DNA from: Pseudonocardia sediminis
GTDB lineage: Bacteria; Actinomycetota; Actinomycetes; Mycobacteriales; Pseudonocardiaceae
Direction of reading: 5' to 3'
Assembly: GCF_004217185.1 (NCBI RefSeq)
Contig: NZ_SHKL01000001.1
Location: 3,470,001-3,534,000, forward strand
DNA: 64,000 nt
Part shown: positions 46,133-56,379 of the stretch, piece after piece
How positions within the stretch are numbered: position 1 is the first letter of the stretch
How the letters are laid out: the number at the start of each line of letters is the position of its first letter
The notes under the pieces: model-generated
What the model saw: the letters and a program-made list of their open reading frames with translations, nothing else
The model's database searches: none
Told to the model about the DNA's origin: nothing
Program-made: the position numbers and the translations under genes

Positions 46133-47685
46133 CCCAAGAAGGGCCTCTCCCGATCCGACCAGTTGCGTTCGTCGCGCCGGTAGACCGGCACGGGGTGCGG
46201 CGAGACGCCGAAGGTGTAGCGCCCCGCCTCCTCGACGACCTCGCCGTCGGTGGCCAGGACGCTCGGCTGCACGAGCTCGACGTCCAGGCGCGTCATCTCG
46301 GCCTGCTGGTAGACGCGGCTGTGCCCGAGCGCACCGAGCAGCAGCGAGATGATCACACGCAGACGGGAGAACCGCAGGTCCGCGCGCACCCAGCGGACGT
46401 CGAGCAACCCGGAGTCCAGCGTCGGCCGGAACGCCGGGACCATCCCGCGCGGGTGGTAGGGCCCGTTCCCGACGAACAGGAACCAGACGTACTCCCACTT
46501 GCCGTTGATCCTGACGTGCACCTTCTCGGAGCGGCGCAGCACCGTGACCAGGGCGGCGGCGAACGCCGGCCACTTGCCCCAGCGCGGCTGCAGCTTCTCG
46601 CGCAGGCGCACCAGCTCGGGGTAGGAGCCGATCGAGGCGGTGTTGAGGAAGTGGTGGCGGCGGATCACCGCGTCCCCGGTGGGGTCGCCGACCGGGTGTG
46701 CGACGACCTCGGCCAGCCCCGCGGCCACCGCCTCGCCCGCGGCGCTCGCGTCGACGGCCTCCTGCAGGTCGTAGATGCCGACGTCGCGGGCGAAGTGGTT
46801 GAGCGTCCCGGCCGGCACGACCATCAGCGGCAGCCCGTGCCGCACGGCCACCGACGCCGCGGAGACGACCGTCCCGTCGCCGCCGGCCACACCGATCGCC
46901 TTCACCCAGCCGTCCGAGCGGGCGATCTCGGCGTCGAGCGCGTCGGTCAGGTCCTCGCCCTCGCGGACCGGCACCAGCCGGGCCAGCGGCAGCGCGGCGG
47001 CGACGTCGTCGCTGGGGTCGGTCCCGGCCGGGCCGGAGCGGCTGTTGGCCACGACGAGCATGCCCTCGCCGCCGGGCAGCGGCGGGACGGAGTCGATCGG
47101 GCGGGCGCGGGCCTCGTCGGAGGCACGGACCGGCCACCAGCGACGGGTGGCCAGCGCGATCCCGGTCCCGAGACCGAATCCGACCAGCACGTCGGAGGCC
47201 CAGTGCACGCCGACGTGCACCCGCGAGTAGGCCACGGTCGCGGCCACCGGCGCCACGACCAGGCCCAGGCGCGGGCTCTCCAGGCAGACCGCGGTGGCGA
47301 ACGCCGCGGCCGAGGCGGCGTGCCCGGACGGGAACGACGACGACGTCGGCGGGTGCGCCAGCACCTGGTAGGCGGGCAGCTCGGACGCGGCCGGACGGCG
47401 CCGCGGCAGCAACGGCTTGGCGATGCCGTTCGCGGTCGCGCTGGCCCCGGCGACGGCCAGCACCCCGCGCAGCGCGGCCTTGCGGGAGGCACCCTTGCGT
47501 GACGCCAGCACGGCGGCGATCGCGAACCACAGCACGCTGTGGTTCGCCGCGCCGGACAGGGCCTTCATGACGTCGTCGACGCGGCTCCTCGGGTGCCGGG
47601 ACACGGCACGGGAGATCGCCTGGTCGACGTCGTTGACCGGGTCGAGCCAGCCGGTGAACCGCCGTGTCCTCGCCCGTGTCCCCAC
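46129..47685 (-). CDS. PAP2 phosphatase-diacylglycerol kinase fusion (copy 1)
   Basis: A 518-residue bifunctional lipid protein. The N-terminal half (about 20-190) is a PAP2 phosphatase with [10 protein letters not shown] (KX6RP), [11 protein letters not shown] and [12 protein letters not shown] (SRX5HX3D), on a helical membrane scaffold. The C-terminal half is a diacylglycerol/sphingosine-kinase domain with [13 protein letters not shown] and [11 protein letters not shown], ending in the typical [18 protein letters not shown] and [10 protein letters not shown] segments. The combination suggests interconversion of phosphatidate and diacylglycerol or recycling of polyprenyl phosphate. It is paralogous and adjacent to copy 2. 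GTG start at 47685. Confidence 0.88.
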   Translation of the reverse strand: MGTRARTRRFTGWLDPVNDVDQAISRAVSRHPRSRVDDVMKALSGAANHSVLWFAIAAVLASRKGASRKAALRGVLAVAGASATANGIAKPLLPRRRPAASELPAYQVLAHPPTSSSFPSGHAASAAAFATAVCLESPRLGLVVAPVAATVAYSRVHVGVHWASDVLVGFGLGTGIALATRRWWPVRASDEARARPIDSVPPLPGGEGMLVVANSRSGPAGTDPSDDVAAALPLARLVPVREGEDLTDALDAEIARSDGWVKAIGVAGGDGTVVSAASVAVRHGLPLMVVPAGTLNHFARDVGIYDLQEAVDASAAGEAVAAGLAEVVAHPVGDPTGDAVIRRHHFLNTASIGSYPELVRLREKLQPRWGKWPAFAAALVTVLRRSEKVHVRINGKWEYVWFLFVGNGPYHPRGMVPAFRPTLDSGLLDVRWVRADLRFSRLRVIISLLLGALGHSRVYQQAEMTRLDVELVQPSVLATDGEVVEEAGRYTFGVSPHPVPVYRRDERNWSDRERPFLG

Positions 47686-47749
47686 TCGGGAGACCCTACG
47701 GGCGCCCGCCGCGGGGATCCCGGCGGTGTGGCACGGGTCCCGCCGGATC

Positions 47750-49327
47750 TCAGCCCTGGAACGGCCGCGACCGGCCGGTCCAGCGCTCCTCGTCGCGGCG
47801 GTAGACCGGGATCGGGTTCGGCGCGACCCGGAAGGTGTAGCGGCCGGCCTCCTCGACGAGCTCGCCGTCGGTGGCCAGCATGCTCGGCTCCTTGAGCTCG
47901 ACGTCGAGCTCGGAGACCTCACGCTGGGAGTAGACCCGGCTGTGCCCGAGCGCGCCCAGGAACAGCGCCGCGACCACGCGCAGGCGGGAGAACCTGACGT
48001 CGGCGCGCAGCCAGCGCACGTCGAGCAGCCCGGAGTCCAGCGTCGGCCGCCAGGCCGGGACGGCGCCGCGCGGGTGGTAGGGCCCGTTGCCGACGAACAG
48101 GAACCAGACCTCCTGCCACTTGTCCTCGACGCGCACCTTCACCCGCTCCGAGCGGTGCAGCACCGTGACCAGGGCGGCGGCGAACGCCGGCCACTTGCCC
48201 CAGCGCGGCTGCCACTTCTCCCGCAGTCGGACCAGCTCCGGGTAGGAGCCGATGCTGGCGGTGTTGAGGAAGTAGCGGGTGTTGATGACCGACGGGTCCT
48301 CCGGGTCGGAGTCGCGGCCCGGGTGCGCCTCGACCAGCGCCAGGTCCACCGCCACCGCCTCGCCCGCCTGGGTGGCGTCGACGGCCTCCTGGGTGTCGTA
48401 GATGCCGACGTCGCGGGCGAAGTGGTTCAGCGTCCCGGCCGGGACCACGACCAGCGGCAACGAGTGCCGGTCGGCCACCGCGGCGGCGGTCGCGACCGTC
48501 CCGTCGCCCCCGGCCACGCCGACCGCGCGGACCCAGCTGCCGCGCTCGGCGATCACCTTCTCCAGCTGCTCGTCGACGTCGAGCCCCTTGGTGACGACGA
48601 GGTGGTGCGCGGCGGGCAGGCGGGCGGCGACGTCGTCGGAGGCGTCGTAGTCCGGCGGGCCGGAGAACGGGTTGGACACGATGACCAGCCCCTCGCCCTC
48701 GGGCAGCACCGGGACGGTGTCGATCGGGCGGGCGCGGGCCTCGTCCTGGGTGCGGGCCGGCCACCAGCGCTGGGTGACCAGCGCGACGCCGGTACCGATC
48801 GCGGCGCCGACGAGGACGTCGGAGGCCCAGTGCACGCCCACGTGCACCCGCGAGTAGGCGACGGCACCGGCGAGCGGGAGCACCAGCGGCAGGGCCTTCG
48901 GGTTCTCCAGGGCGACGGCGGTCGTGAACGCGGCGGCCGAGGCGGCGTGCCCGGACGGGAACGACGACGACGTGGGCGGGTCCGGGATCGTGCGGTACGG
49001 CGGGAGCTCGGCCGCGGCCGGGCGCCGGCGCGGCAACAGCGGCTTGAGCGCGGCGTTGGCGGTGGCGCTGGTCAGCGCGATGGACAGCAGACCGCGCATC
49101 GCCGCCTTGCGGCCGTTGCCGCGCCGGATCGACAGCGCCGCGCCCACCCCCATCCACAGAACGCTGTGGTCCGCGGCACGCGACAGACGCGTCATCACGA
49201 CGTCGATCCGGCTGTACGGGCGGGCCGCGATGGCCGCTGTGATGGCTCGGTCGGTGGCGGACACGGTCGCCAACCCACCCTGGAGATGACGGGACCTGCC
49301 GGCGGCGCGCCGATACCACTCGTTCAC
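47750..49327 (-). CDS. PAP2 phosphatase-diacylglycerol kinase fusion (copy 2)
   Basis: A 525-residue paralogue of the preceding gene with the same order of domains and the same motifs: [23 protein letters not shown] and [12 protein letters not shown] in the PAP2 half, and [26 protein letters not shown] and [14 protein letters not shown] in the kinase half. The two copies share long identical stretches and differ mainly in the N-terminal 30 residues and the loop around [13 protein letters not shown]. This indicates a tandem duplication older than strain divergence. The ATG at 49327 is divergent from pafA, with 42 bases between. Confidence 0.88.
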   Translation of the reverse strand: MNEWYRRAAGRSRHLQGGLATVSATDRAITAAIAARPYSRIDVVMTRLSRAADHSVLWMGVGAALSIRRGNGRKAAMRGLLSIALTSATANAALKPLLPRRRPAAAELPPYRTIPDPPTSSSFPSGHAASAAAFTTAVALENPKALPLVLPLAGAVAYSRVHVGVHWASDVLVGAAIGTGVALVTQRWWPARTQDEARARPIDTVPVLPEGEGLVIVSNPFSGPPDYDASDDVAARLPAAHHLVVTKGLDVDEQLEKVIAERGSWVRAVGVAGGDGTVATAAAVADRHSLPLVVVPAGTLNHFARDVGIYDTQEAVDATQAGEAVAVDLALVEAHPGRDSDPEDPSVINTRYFLNTASIGSYPELVRLREKWQPRWGKWPAFAAALVTVLHRSERVKVRVEDKWQEVWFLFVGNGPYHPRGAVPAWRPTLDSGLLDVRWLRADVRFSRLRVVAALFLGALGHSRVYSQREVSELDVELKEPSMLATDGELVEEAGRYTFRVAPNPIPVYRRDEERWTGRSRPFQG

Positions 49328-49356
49328 AGGTCTGACAGTAGAGGCCGTTCAACGCC

Positions 49357-49370
49357 TACCCTGAAGGGCA
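49357..49370 (+). promoter_or_regulatory. -10 hexamer for leaderless pafA
   Basis: TACCCT (49357-49362) lies seven bases before the pafA ATG at 49370. CTGACA (49332-49337) is a possible but distant -35. The spacing suggests leaderless transcription. Confidence 0.4.
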
Positions 49371-50731
49371 TGCAACGTCGGATCTTCGGGGTCGAGACCG
49401 AGTTCGGTGTCACGTGCACCTTCCACGGACAGCGACGGCTGTCGCCGGACGAGGTCGCGCGATACCTGTTCCGCCGAGTGGTGTCCTGGGGGCGGTCGTC
49501 GAATGTCTTCCTCCGCAACGGGGCGCGGCTCTATCTCGACGTCGGCTCACACCCCGAGTACGCGACCGCCGAGTGCGACTCGCTGACCCAGCTCGTCTCG
49601 CACGACAAGGCCGGTGAGCGGATCCTCGAGGACCTGCTCGTCGACGCCGAGCGGCGGCTGGTCGACGAGGGCATCGGCGGCGACATCTACCTCTTCAAGA
49701 ACAACACCGACTCCGCCGGCAACTCCTACGGCTGCCACGAGAACTACCTGGTGGCCCGGCAGGGCGAGTTCTCCCGGATCGCCGACGTCCTGCTCCCGTT
49801 CCTGGTCACCCGCCAGCTGATCTGCGGGGCCGGGAAGGTCCTGCAGACCCCGCGCGGCGCCGTCTATTGCCTGTCCCAGCGGGCCGAGCACATCTGGGAG
49901 GGCGTCTCCTCGGCGACCACCCGGTCGCGCCCGATCATCAACACCCGCGACGAGCCGCACGCCGACGCCGAGCGCTACCGCCGCCTGCACGTCATCGTCG
50001 GCGACTCGAACATGTCCGAGACGACCACCCTGCTCAAGGTCGGCTCGGCCACGCTGGTGCTGGAGATGATCGAGGCCGGCGTCCAGTTCCGGGACTTCAC
50101 CCTGGACAACCCGATCCGCGCGATCCGCGAGATCTCGCACGACCTGACCGGGCGCCGGACCGTCCGGATGGCCGGCGGGCGCGAAGCCAGCGCCCTGGAC
50201 ATCCAGCGCGAGTACCACGCCCGGGCCGTGGAGTTCATGGCCCAGCGCGGCACCGGGGACAAGACGATGGAACGCGTCGTCGAGCTCTGGGGCCGCACGC
50301 TCGACGCCGTCGAGTCGCAGAACCTGTCCTTGATCGACCGGGAGATCGACTGGGCGATCAAGCAGCGCCTGCTGCAGCGTTACCAGAACCGCAACAACCT
50401 GGACCTGGCCAGCGCGCGGATCGCCCAGCTCGACCTGGCCTACCACGACATCCGCCGTGGCCGGGGCCTGTTCGACATGCTGCAGCGCAAGGACCTGGTG
50501 GACCGGGTGACCGACGACGGCGAGATCGAGGCCGCCAAGGACACCCCGCCGCAGAGCACGCGGGCCAAGCTGCGCGGCGACTTCATCGCCGCCGCGCAGG
50601 CCGCCGGGCGCGACTTCACCGTGGACTGGGTGCACCTCAAGCTCAACGACCAGGCCCAGCGCACCGTGCTGTGCAAGGACCCGTTCCGGGCCGTCGACGA
50701 GCGGGTGGACCGCCTGATCGCCTCCCTCTAG
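49370..50731 (+). CDS. pafA: Pup-protein ligase PafA
   Basis: A 453-residue ligase that phosphorylates the C-terminal Glu of Pup and joins it to substrate lysines. It is a paralogue of Dop. It starts [14 protein letters not shown] with Mg/ATP ligands E9 and E11. D57 in [18 protein letters not shown] is the conserved catalytic Asp. [17 protein letters not shown] and NTRDEPHAD are also shared. It lacks the Dop loop. It is separated from dop-pup-prcBA by a 20-kb accessory segment. Its stop overlaps the convergent glutaminase gene by four bases. Confidence 0.97.
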   Translation: MQRRIFGVETEFGVTCTFHGQRRLSPDEVARYLFRRVVSWGRSSNVFLRNGARLYLDVGSHPEYATAECDSLTQLVSHDKAGERILEDLLVDAERRLVDEGIGGDIYLFKNNTDSAGNSYGCHENYLVARQGEFSRIADVLLPFLVTRQLICGAGKVLQTPRGAVYCLSQRAEHIWEGVSSATTRSRPIINTRDEPHADAERYRRLHVIVGDSNMSETTTLLKVGSATLVLEMIEAGVQFRDFTLDNPIRAIREISHDLTGRRTVRMAGGREASALDIQREYHARAVEFMAQRGTGDKTMERVVELWGRTLDAVESQNLSLIDREIDWAIKQRLLQRYQNRNNLDLASARIAQLDLAYHDIRRGRGLFDMLQRKDLVDRVTDDGEIEAAKDTPPQSTRAKLRGDFIAAAQAAGRDFTVDWVHLKLNDQAQRTVLCKDPFRAVDERVDRLIASL

Positions 50732-51726
50732 CCGAGCTCCGGCCGGGCGACCCGCCCGAAGCGTGACTCGGACGGGTCGGCGAACACGTGCAGCCCGAAC
50801 CGGGCCGAGAGCTCCCGGCACACGGCGACGCCGCGCACGGAGTTGCCGTGCCGGTCCAGGCCGGGGGAGTAGACGCCGAGGCCGAAGTAGGCCGGGATCG
50901 CGGCCATGATCCCGCCGGAGACGGCGGACTTGGCCGGGATCCCGACGTCGTGGGTCCACTCACCGGCGGCGTCGTACATCCCGCACATCGTCATCACGCT
51001 GACTATGCTGCGGGTGTACTCCCGCGCCAGCGCCTGCTCGCCGGTCAGGGGGTTGCGCCCGCCGTGGGCGAGCGTCGCGCCCATGACACTCAGCTCGGTC
51101 GCGGTGACGGTGACCGAGCAGGCCGAGAGGTAGACGAACAGGTTGTCCTCGATGTCGCCCCGGAGCATGCCGAGGCTGCGCATCAGGTAGCTGATGCCGA
51201 GGTTGCGGTCGTTGGAGGACAGCTCGTCGGCCAGGACGTCCTGGTCGACCTGCAGCTCCGGGTTGCCGGCGTAGAGGCGGAAGCGCTCCAGCAGCCGGGC
51301 CACCCGCTCGTCGCGGTCGCCGCCGTGCACCAGGTTCGCCGCGACCAGCGCCCCGGCGTTGATCATGGGGTTGAACGGGCGGTGGTGGACCTCGTCGAAG
51401 GTCAGCGAGTTGAACGGGTCGCCGGAGGGCTCGACGCCGACCCAGCGCGTCGTCTCGTCCCGGCCGTTGTCCTCCAGGGCCAGGCCGTAGGTGAACACCT
51501 TCGAGATCGAGTGCAGCGGGAACCGGACGTCGGCGTCGCCGACCGACCACTGGGTGCCGTCGATGTTCGTCCCGGCGAGGCCGAACAGGTGGGCGTGCTG
51601 CTCCATCTCCGGCGGGTAGTAGCTGACGACCTCCTCACCGGGCAGGCTGCCGACGCCCCGCCCGCAGCTGCTGCGCAGCTCCTCGAGCTGGGTCCGGACC
51701 AGTTCGCGTTCCGCCGTGTCGACCAT
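50728..51726 (-). CDS. glsA: glutaminase (serine-dependent, GlsA type)
   Basis: A 332-residue beta-lactamase-fold glutaminase that hydrolyses glutamine to glutamate and ammonia. The catalytic motif is [10 protein letters not shown] (Ser-x-x-Lys). Other family segments are [47 protein letters not shown] and [14 protein letters not shown]. No STAS domain is appended. Start at ATG 51726. The remaining neighbours give no clue to its control. Confidence 0.93.
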   Translation of the reverse strand: MVDTAERELVRTQLEELRSSCGRGVGSLPGEEVVSYYPPEMEQHAHLFGLAGTNIDGTQWSVGDADVRFPLHSISKVFTYGLALEDNGRDETTRWVGVEPSGDPFNSLTFDEVHHRPFNPMINAGALVAANLVHGGDRDERVARLLERFRLYAGNPELQVDQDVLADELSSNDRNLGISYLMRSLGMLRGDIEDNLFVYLSACSVTVTATELSVMGATLAHGGRNPLTGEQALAREYTRSIVSVMTMCGMYDAAGEWTHDVGIPAKSAVSGGIMAAIPAYFGLGVYSPGLDRHGNSVRGVAVCRELSARFGLHVFADPSESRFGRVARPELG

Positions 51727-51753
51727 GCGGCCCAGTGTCCCGCCGCGGGGCCG

Positions 51754-52008
51754 TCACTCGACGTCGGGCATGTATTTCTTGCGCAGTTCGGCGAGGTTGC
51801 TCTGCACACCGGCGTCGGCCGGACCGGCGTGGTCCGGGGCGGGGGTGATCCCCATGGCCTGGAGCAGGTCCGACGCGGCCACCTTGGGGTCGCCGAACTG
51901 GCCGAGCGCCGGGTGCAGGCCCAGGTCGGCGAGGTGGTGGAACACCAGGTCGACCACGCTCCACGGGTTGAACGTCTCGGCCTCGATGTCGGCTGCGTTC
52001 TCGGCCAT
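51754..52008 (-). CDS. hypothetical 84-residue protein
   Basis: A small acidic protein: MAENAADIEAETFNPWSVVD, then VFHHLADLGLHPALGQFGDPKVAASDLLQAMGITP and a tail SNLAELRKKYMPDVE. The ATG at 52008 follows GGAGGAG at a standard distance, which supports it over the GTG at 52056. I do not recognise a named family, although the composition and spacing suggest a conserved actinobacterial protein. It follows the glutaminase gene's start on the same strand, so expression may be linked. Confidence 0.6.
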   Translation of the reverse strand: MAENAADIEAETFNPWSVVDLVFHHLADLGLHPALGQFGDPKVAASDLLQAMGITPAPDHAGPADAGVQSNLAELRKKYMPDVE

Positions 52009-52157
52009 GGTGTCCGGCTCCTCCACGTGCATCTGTTCCCGGCGTCGTTCCGCCACGACGCCGATGATCGCGACGCCGCAGGGTAGGAGCCTTTCGTCGT
52101 GTGCGGACCTGCGTCAAGCATCACGCCGTCCCAGGATGAGACACCGACCCGGGGCGG

Positions 52158-52814
52158 TCACGGCGGACCGAGCCCCAGCCCGGCGTCGCGGGCACGCACG
52201 ATGGCGGCGGCGCGGTCCTGGACGCCGAGCTTGGCGAAGATCGACGAGACGTAGTTCCGGACGGTCTGGTTCCCCAGGTGCAGCGTCCGCGCGATCTCGG
52301 TGTTCGAGCGGCCGCGGGCGAGTAGCTCCAGCAGCTCGGACTCGCGCGCGCTGAGCTGGGGGAACGGCGTGTGCGCCGGTGGTCCGGAGCGGTAGCCGGC
52401 CAGTGCCGGACCGGCCACCGCGGGGCCGAGAACCGCTCCGCCGGTCGCGGCGATCCGCAGCGCGGAGGAGATCTCGGCCTCGTCTGCTCCCTTGAGGAGG
52501 TACCCGCGGGCACCGGCCTGCAGCGCCGCGAGGACGGCGCCGTCGTCCTCGACCATGGTCAGGACGACGACGGCGAGGCCGGTGTGGCGCCCGGTGATCA
52601 CGCGGGTGGTCTCGATGCCGCCGGGGCCCGGCATGTGCAGGTCCATCACGACGACGTCGGGGCGCTGGGAGTCGACGACGTCCAGGGCGCCGGTCCCGTC
52701 GCCCGCCTCGCCGACGACGACCGCGTCCGGCATCCGTTCGACGACGCCGCGGAGACCGGAGCGGAACACCGGGTGGTCGTCGACCAGCACGATCCGGATG
52801 GGCGGCTCATCCAT
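52158..52814 (-). CDS. NarL/LuxR-family response regulator
   Basis: A 218-residue regulator with a receiver domain (IRIVLVDDHPVFRSGLRGVVE with the acidic pair, VVVMDLHMPGPGGIE with the phosphoacceptor Asp, and the K in YLLKGADE) and a LuxR helix-turn-helix (LSARESELLELLARGRSNTEIARTLHLGNQTVRNYVSSIFAKLGVQDRAAAI). It is partner to the histidine kinase gene, which it overlaps by eight bases (52807-52814). Target genes are unknown. Confidence 0.93.
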   Translation of the reverse strand: MDEPPIRIVLVDDHPVFRSGLRGVVERMPDAVVVGEAGDGTGALDVVDSQRPDVVVMDLHMPGPGGIETTRVITGRHTGLAVVVLTMVEDDGAVLAALQAGARGYLLKGADEAEISSALRIAATGGAVLGPAVAGPALAGYRSGPPAHTPFPQLSARESELLELLARGRSNTEIARTLHLGNQTVRNYVSSIFAKLGVQDRAAAIVRARDAGLGLGPP

Positions 52815-54840
52815 GGTGCACCGGCAGCGCCGCCCGGACCCGCGTCCCGCCCCGGTCCCGCCGCGAGACGACGCACTCCCCGCCCAGGGCCGAGGCCCGC
52901 TCCCGCAGCGACGGCAGCCCGGTCCCGGCGGGTTCGGGCGAGGGGATCCCCCGGCCGTCGTCGACGACCTCGACGACGAGACGGTCCTCCAGCGCGATCC
53001 GGACCTCGCAGGTCGACGCGCCGGAGTGTCGTACGGCGTTGGTGACCGCCTCGGCGACGATCCGGTAGGCCGCGACCTCCACCGCGGCCGACAACCCGTC
53101 CAGCGGCCCGGGCGGGTGGAGTCGGATCCGGGTCCGGCCCGGCACCGACCGGTAGGTCGCGAGGTGGCGGTCCAGGGCCCCGGCCAGGCCGAGCTCGTCG
53201 AGAGCGGGCGGGCGCAGCTCGTCGACCACCCGGCGCAGGTCGGCGATGACGACACGGACGTCGGACTTGAGCTCCCCGGCCAGCTCGGGGACGGCGAGGG
53301 CGGCACCGTCGCCGCGCGCCGCGTGCGCGATCGCGTCGAGGCCGAGGACGAGCGCGGCCAGCGACGGGCCGATGCCGTCGTGCAGGTCGCGGTGCAGCCG
53401 GGACCGTTCTCGTTCCAGGGCCACGACCAGGGCCTCCCGGGACCGCCGGAGCTGGGTCCGCAGCGCGGCGGCGTGCAGCACCGCGCCGAGAGGGCGGGCC
53501 AGGTCCGCGAGCAACGCACGGTCACGTCCGGTCAGGGGCTCGGACGGCCCGCGCCGCGTGACCTCCAGGTCACCGACGTGCTCGCCCTGGTGTGCGAGGG
53601 GGATGGTCTCGGCCCCCCGGCCGTCGGACGGGACGGTGCCGGCCTCGGCGAGCCGGGCTCCGGAGACGAGCACCGCCGCGTGCGGCACCCGCAATGCGGC
53701 GATCACCTCGGCGAGGGCGACGGCGGGGACGTCCTCGGGCTCGAGGTTGCGTTCGAGACGGGTCGCGAGCCGGGTCAGCGCGGCGTAGGGATCGTCGCCG
53801 TCGCCGTAGAGCAGGCGCCGGGCCATCCGTTGCAGCCGCTCCCGCAACGGCGCGAATGTCACGGCGACGACGGCGGCGCCCACCAGCGCGGCCCCGTCCG
53901 GCAGCACCAGGCCGACCAGGGCGACCACGCCGAGGAACAGCAGCACGCCGGTGACGGTCAGGGTCGTGTAGACCAGCGCCCGGTGCACCACGACGTCGAT
54001 GTCGTAGAGGCGGTGGCGCAGGACGGCGGCGGTGATCGCCAGCGCGACCAGGCACAGCGCCACACCGGTCACGACGTCGCTGATCGGCGGTCCGGGGACG
54101 AACAGCGATGCCGTCACGAGGGCGACGGCCAGCAGGAACCACCGTTGCTGGACGCGCCCCACGGGGCCGGCCCGGACGTGGCGCAGGACGGCGCCGGGCA
54201 GGCACAGCAGCAGACCGCTGAACACCGCGACGGCCGTCAGCGTGTCGACGGCCGGCGTCACCCAGGCCGGACCGGCGAACAGCGGGTTCGGCGCGAGCCC
54301 GAGCGCGACCCGCGGCTCGACGACGCTGAGCGCCTCGACGCCGATCAGCAGCCCCAGCACCCAGCCGTCGGCGGCCCGCCAGAACGGCCCGGGGAGCCGG
54401 CCGTCGGGGAACCAGAGCGGCAGCAGGGTCACCAGGGCCAGGAACGGGACCCAGGTCAGGCCGCCGACGAGGCCGGCCCAGTCCGCGCCGGGCAGTGCGC
54501 CGGGCCGCGTCTGGAGCGCATACGTCGCCCAGCTCAGGGCCAGGAACGAGATTCCGAGCCCGGATGCGGAGAGCAGGACGATGCCGATCCGGTGCCCGGG
54601 ACGGCGGGAGAGCAGGAACGCCCCCGCCATCGGGACGACGGCACCGATGATCGCGTTGACGACGTAGACCGACTCGTGCCCGACCGTCCGCCAGTTCGCC
54701 ACGGCGAGCGGGACCGCGGCGACGACCGACACCGCCGACGCGGCCGCGACGAGCCAGGAGGCCCTGCTCAGAGCTCTGCTCCACCGCCGTCCCGGCTGCT
54801 GCACCGACCGATGATGACGCAGGCCGCGTACCGGTGTCAT
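52807..54840 (-). CDS. sensor histidine kinase (NarL-partner type)
   Basis: A 677-residue kinase. About ten membrane helices occupy residues 30-330. A GAF-like region follows (about 370-440). The HisKA_3 dimerisation helix has the phosphorylated His in ERSRLHRDLHDGIGPSLAAL. The ATPase domain has EAVTNAVRHSGAS and VEVVDDGRGI, with the GTGLPSLRERASALGG G2 box. It phosphorylates the adjacent response regulator. The large membrane-embedded input domain has no recognisable ligand motif. Confidence 0.92.
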   Translation of the reverse strand: MTPVRGLRHHRSVQQPGRRWSRALSRASWLVAAASAVSVVAAVPLAVANWRTVGHESVYVVNAIIGAVVPMAGAFLLSRRPGHRIGIVLLSASGLGISFLALSWATYALQTRPGALPGADWAGLVGGLTWVPFLALVTLLPLWFPDGRLPGPFWRAADGWVLGLLIGVEALSVVEPRVALGLAPNPLFAGPAWVTPAVDTLTAVAVFSGLLLCLPGAVLRHVRAGPVGRVQQRWFLLAVALVTASLFVPGPPISDVVTGVALCLVALAITAAVLRHRLYDIDVVVHRALVYTTLTVTGVLLFLGVVALVGLVLPDGAALVGAAVVAVTFAPLRERLQRMARRLLYGDGDDPYAALTRLATRLERNLEPEDVPAVALAEVIAALRVPHAAVLVSGARLAEAGTVPSDGRGAETIPLAHQGEHVGDLEVTRRGPSEPLTGRDRALLADLARPLGAVLHAAALRTQLRRSREALVVALERERSRLHRDLHDGIGPSLAALVLGLDAIAHAARGDGAALAVPELAGELKSDVRVVIADLRRVVDELRPPALDELGLAGALDRHLATYRSVPGRTRIRLHPPGPLDGLSAAVEVAAYRIVAEAVTNAVRHSGASTCEVRIALEDRLVVEVVDDGRGIPSPEPAGTGLPSLRERASALGGECVVSRRDRGGTRVRAALPVHHG

Positions 54841-54914
54841 CGGACGGATGTACCGAATCGGACGGGTACACCGGTCGCTGTCGGAACGGACGGCCGGCGC
54901 CGTCTCCTGCCGTC

Positions 54915-55322
54915 ATGAACACGGACAGATGGACCGCGGTCAGCGCGGTGTGCGGAGTGGTGGGCGGGGCGAGCTGGCTGGCGAAGGTCGCGGTGATCCT
55001 GGCCCAGCAGGGCAGCGGTGGTGTCGACGTGCCGCTGTTCGGCGCGGGACTGGGGCTGCTGCTGGTCGCGGCGACCGGCGTCGGTCTCGCGGCGAGCAGG
55101 GGACGGCCCGTGTGGGCCCGGGCGGTCGCGGTCGTGCTGGCACCGGCGCTGGCACTGGGCCTGTTCGTGCTGGTGCAGATCATCACCGAGCCGCTCGGGG
55201 TGCTGGTGCCGGAGTACGTCGAGGCGGAGTACGGGATCCTGCTCGCGGCGGTGGTGGGGGTCCTCGCGGGGGTGTGGCGGCTGGTCCGGCCGACGGGCAG
55301 TGCCGTACGGGCGCAGTTCTGA
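54915..55322 (+). CDS. hypothetical four-helix membrane protein
   Basis: A 135-residue hydrophobic protein with four predicted membrane helices (VSAVCGVVGGASWLAKVAVILAQ, VPLFGAGLGLLLVAATGVGLAAS, ARAVAVVLAPALALGLFVLVQ and EYGILLAAVVGVLAGVWRLV). It matches no family I can name. The start at ATG 54915 is chosen because the stretch upstream is unlike protein, although the frame is open further. It is divergent from the histidine kinase gene. Confidence 0.6.
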   Translation: MNTDRWTAVSAVCGVVGGASWLAKVAVILAQQGSGGVDVPLFGAGLGLLLVAATGVGLAASRGRPVWARAVAVVLAPALALGLFVLVQIITEPLGVLVPEYVEAEYGILLAAVVGVLAGVWRLVRPTGSAVRAQF

Positions 55323-55379
55323 CCGCGGCTCCCGGTTCCCGGACCTGCGGGGTGACCGGGCGCGACACGGTCCCGCCGA

Positions 55380-55393
55380 TACGATGCCAGGCG
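55380..55393 (+). promoter_or_regulatory. -10 hexamer for leaderless pafB
   Basis: TACGAT (55380-55385) sits seven bases before the GTG at 55393, which is also where PafB homologues begin. The alternative ATG at 55384 lies inside this hexamer. Confidence 0.5.
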
Positions 55394-56379
55394 TGTCCTC
55401 AGCCCGTGCCGAGCGCCTGGTGAACCTGGTGCTCTGCCTCATGTCGACCCGGCAGTTCCTGCCGGCCGAGCGGATCCGCGCCACCGTGCCGGGCTACGCC
55501 GACGTGACGAACGACGAGGCGTTCTTCCGGATGTTCGAGCGGGACAAGGCCGAGCTACGGGAACTCGGCGTCCCGCTGGAGACGGGCCGGACCTCGGCGT
55601 TCGACACCGCCGACGGGTACCGGATCGCCCGCGCCGACTACGAGCTGGGCGAGGTCGAGCTCGAACCGGACGAGGCGACCGCCGTCGCGCTGGCCGCCCG
55701 GCTGTGGGACTCCCCGGAGCTCTCCGGCGCCGCGCACGGGGCGGTGGTCAAGCTGCGCGCCGCCGGTGTCGAGGTCGACGAGTCCCGCGCCGGGGCGGTG
55801 CAGCCGCGCGTGCAGGCCGGTGAGCCGGCGCTCGCGGCGCTGCTGGCCGCGGTCCAGGCCGGGCGGGTCGTGGAGTTCGCGCACCGCCGCGGCGGGCCCG
55901 GCGGCGAGGTCTCGCGGCGCACCGTCGAGCCGTGGGGCGTGGTGTCCTGGCGCGGGCGCTGGTACCTGGTCGGGCACGACCGCGACCGCGACGACGTGCG
56001 CTGCTTCCGCCTGTCCCGGATCACCGGCGCGGTGACGGCGCGCGGCGCGTCCGGCGCGGTGTCCGTCCCGGACGGCGTCGACCTGCGCGAGCTGGTCCGC
56101 GCCAGCGTCGGCCCGCCGCCGGTGTCCGGCGTCGCCCGGGTCTGGGTCGCCGCCGACCGGGCACACGGCCTGCGACGCCTGGGCCGGACCGTCGGGCCGC
56201 GGACGCACCGCGGCCGCGACGGCGTCGAGCTGGAGATCGAGCTGCGGGACTCGCGGGTGGTGGCGCGCTGGCTGGCCGGGCACGGCCCGGACGTCGCCGT
56301 CCTGGACCCGCCGGAGCTGGCCGACGCGGTGCGCGCGCTGTGGGTCGCCGCTGCGAGCCCGGCCGAGGTGTCCACGTGA
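55393..56379 (+). CDS. pafB: DNA-damage regulator PafB (WYL domain)
   Basis: A 328-residue WYL-domain transcription factor that, with PafC, activates the LexA-independent DNA-damage response in actinobacteria. The N-terminal helix-turn-helix is SARAERLVNLVLCLMSTRQFLPAERIRATVPGY, followed by EAFFRMFERDKAELRELGVPLE. The WYL core is WGVVSWRGRWYLVGHDRDRDDVRCFRLSRI. GTG 55393 is preferred over ATG 55384. pafC starts inside the pafB stop codon (four-base overlap). Confidence 0.93.
   Translation: MSSARAERLVNLVLCLMSTRQFLPAERIRATVPGYADVTNDEAFFRMFERDKAELRELGVPLETGRTSAFDTADGYRIARADYELGEVELEPDEATAVALAARLWDSPELSGAAHGAVVKLRAAGVEVDESRAGAVQPRVQAGEPALAALLAAVQAGRVVEFAHRRGGPGGEVSRRTVEPWGVVSWRGRWYLVGHDRDRDDVRCFRLSRITGAVTARGASGAVSVPDGVDLRELVRASVGPPPVSGVARVWVAADRAHGLRRLGRTVGPRTHRGRDGVELEIELRDSRVVARWLAGHGPDVAVLDPPELADAVRALWVAAASPAEVST

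Noticed and set aside
46133..47530. Amidohydrolase extending through the PAP2-kinase gene
   Set aside because: The upstream frame is out of phase with a conserved gene on the same strand and has no domain. The ATG overlap at 46132 is the sensible start.
47417..49369. Very long N-terminal extension of pafA on the plus strand
   Set aside because: The open frame upstream is the antisense of the PAP2-kinase genes. PafA homologues begin at MQRRIFG (49370).
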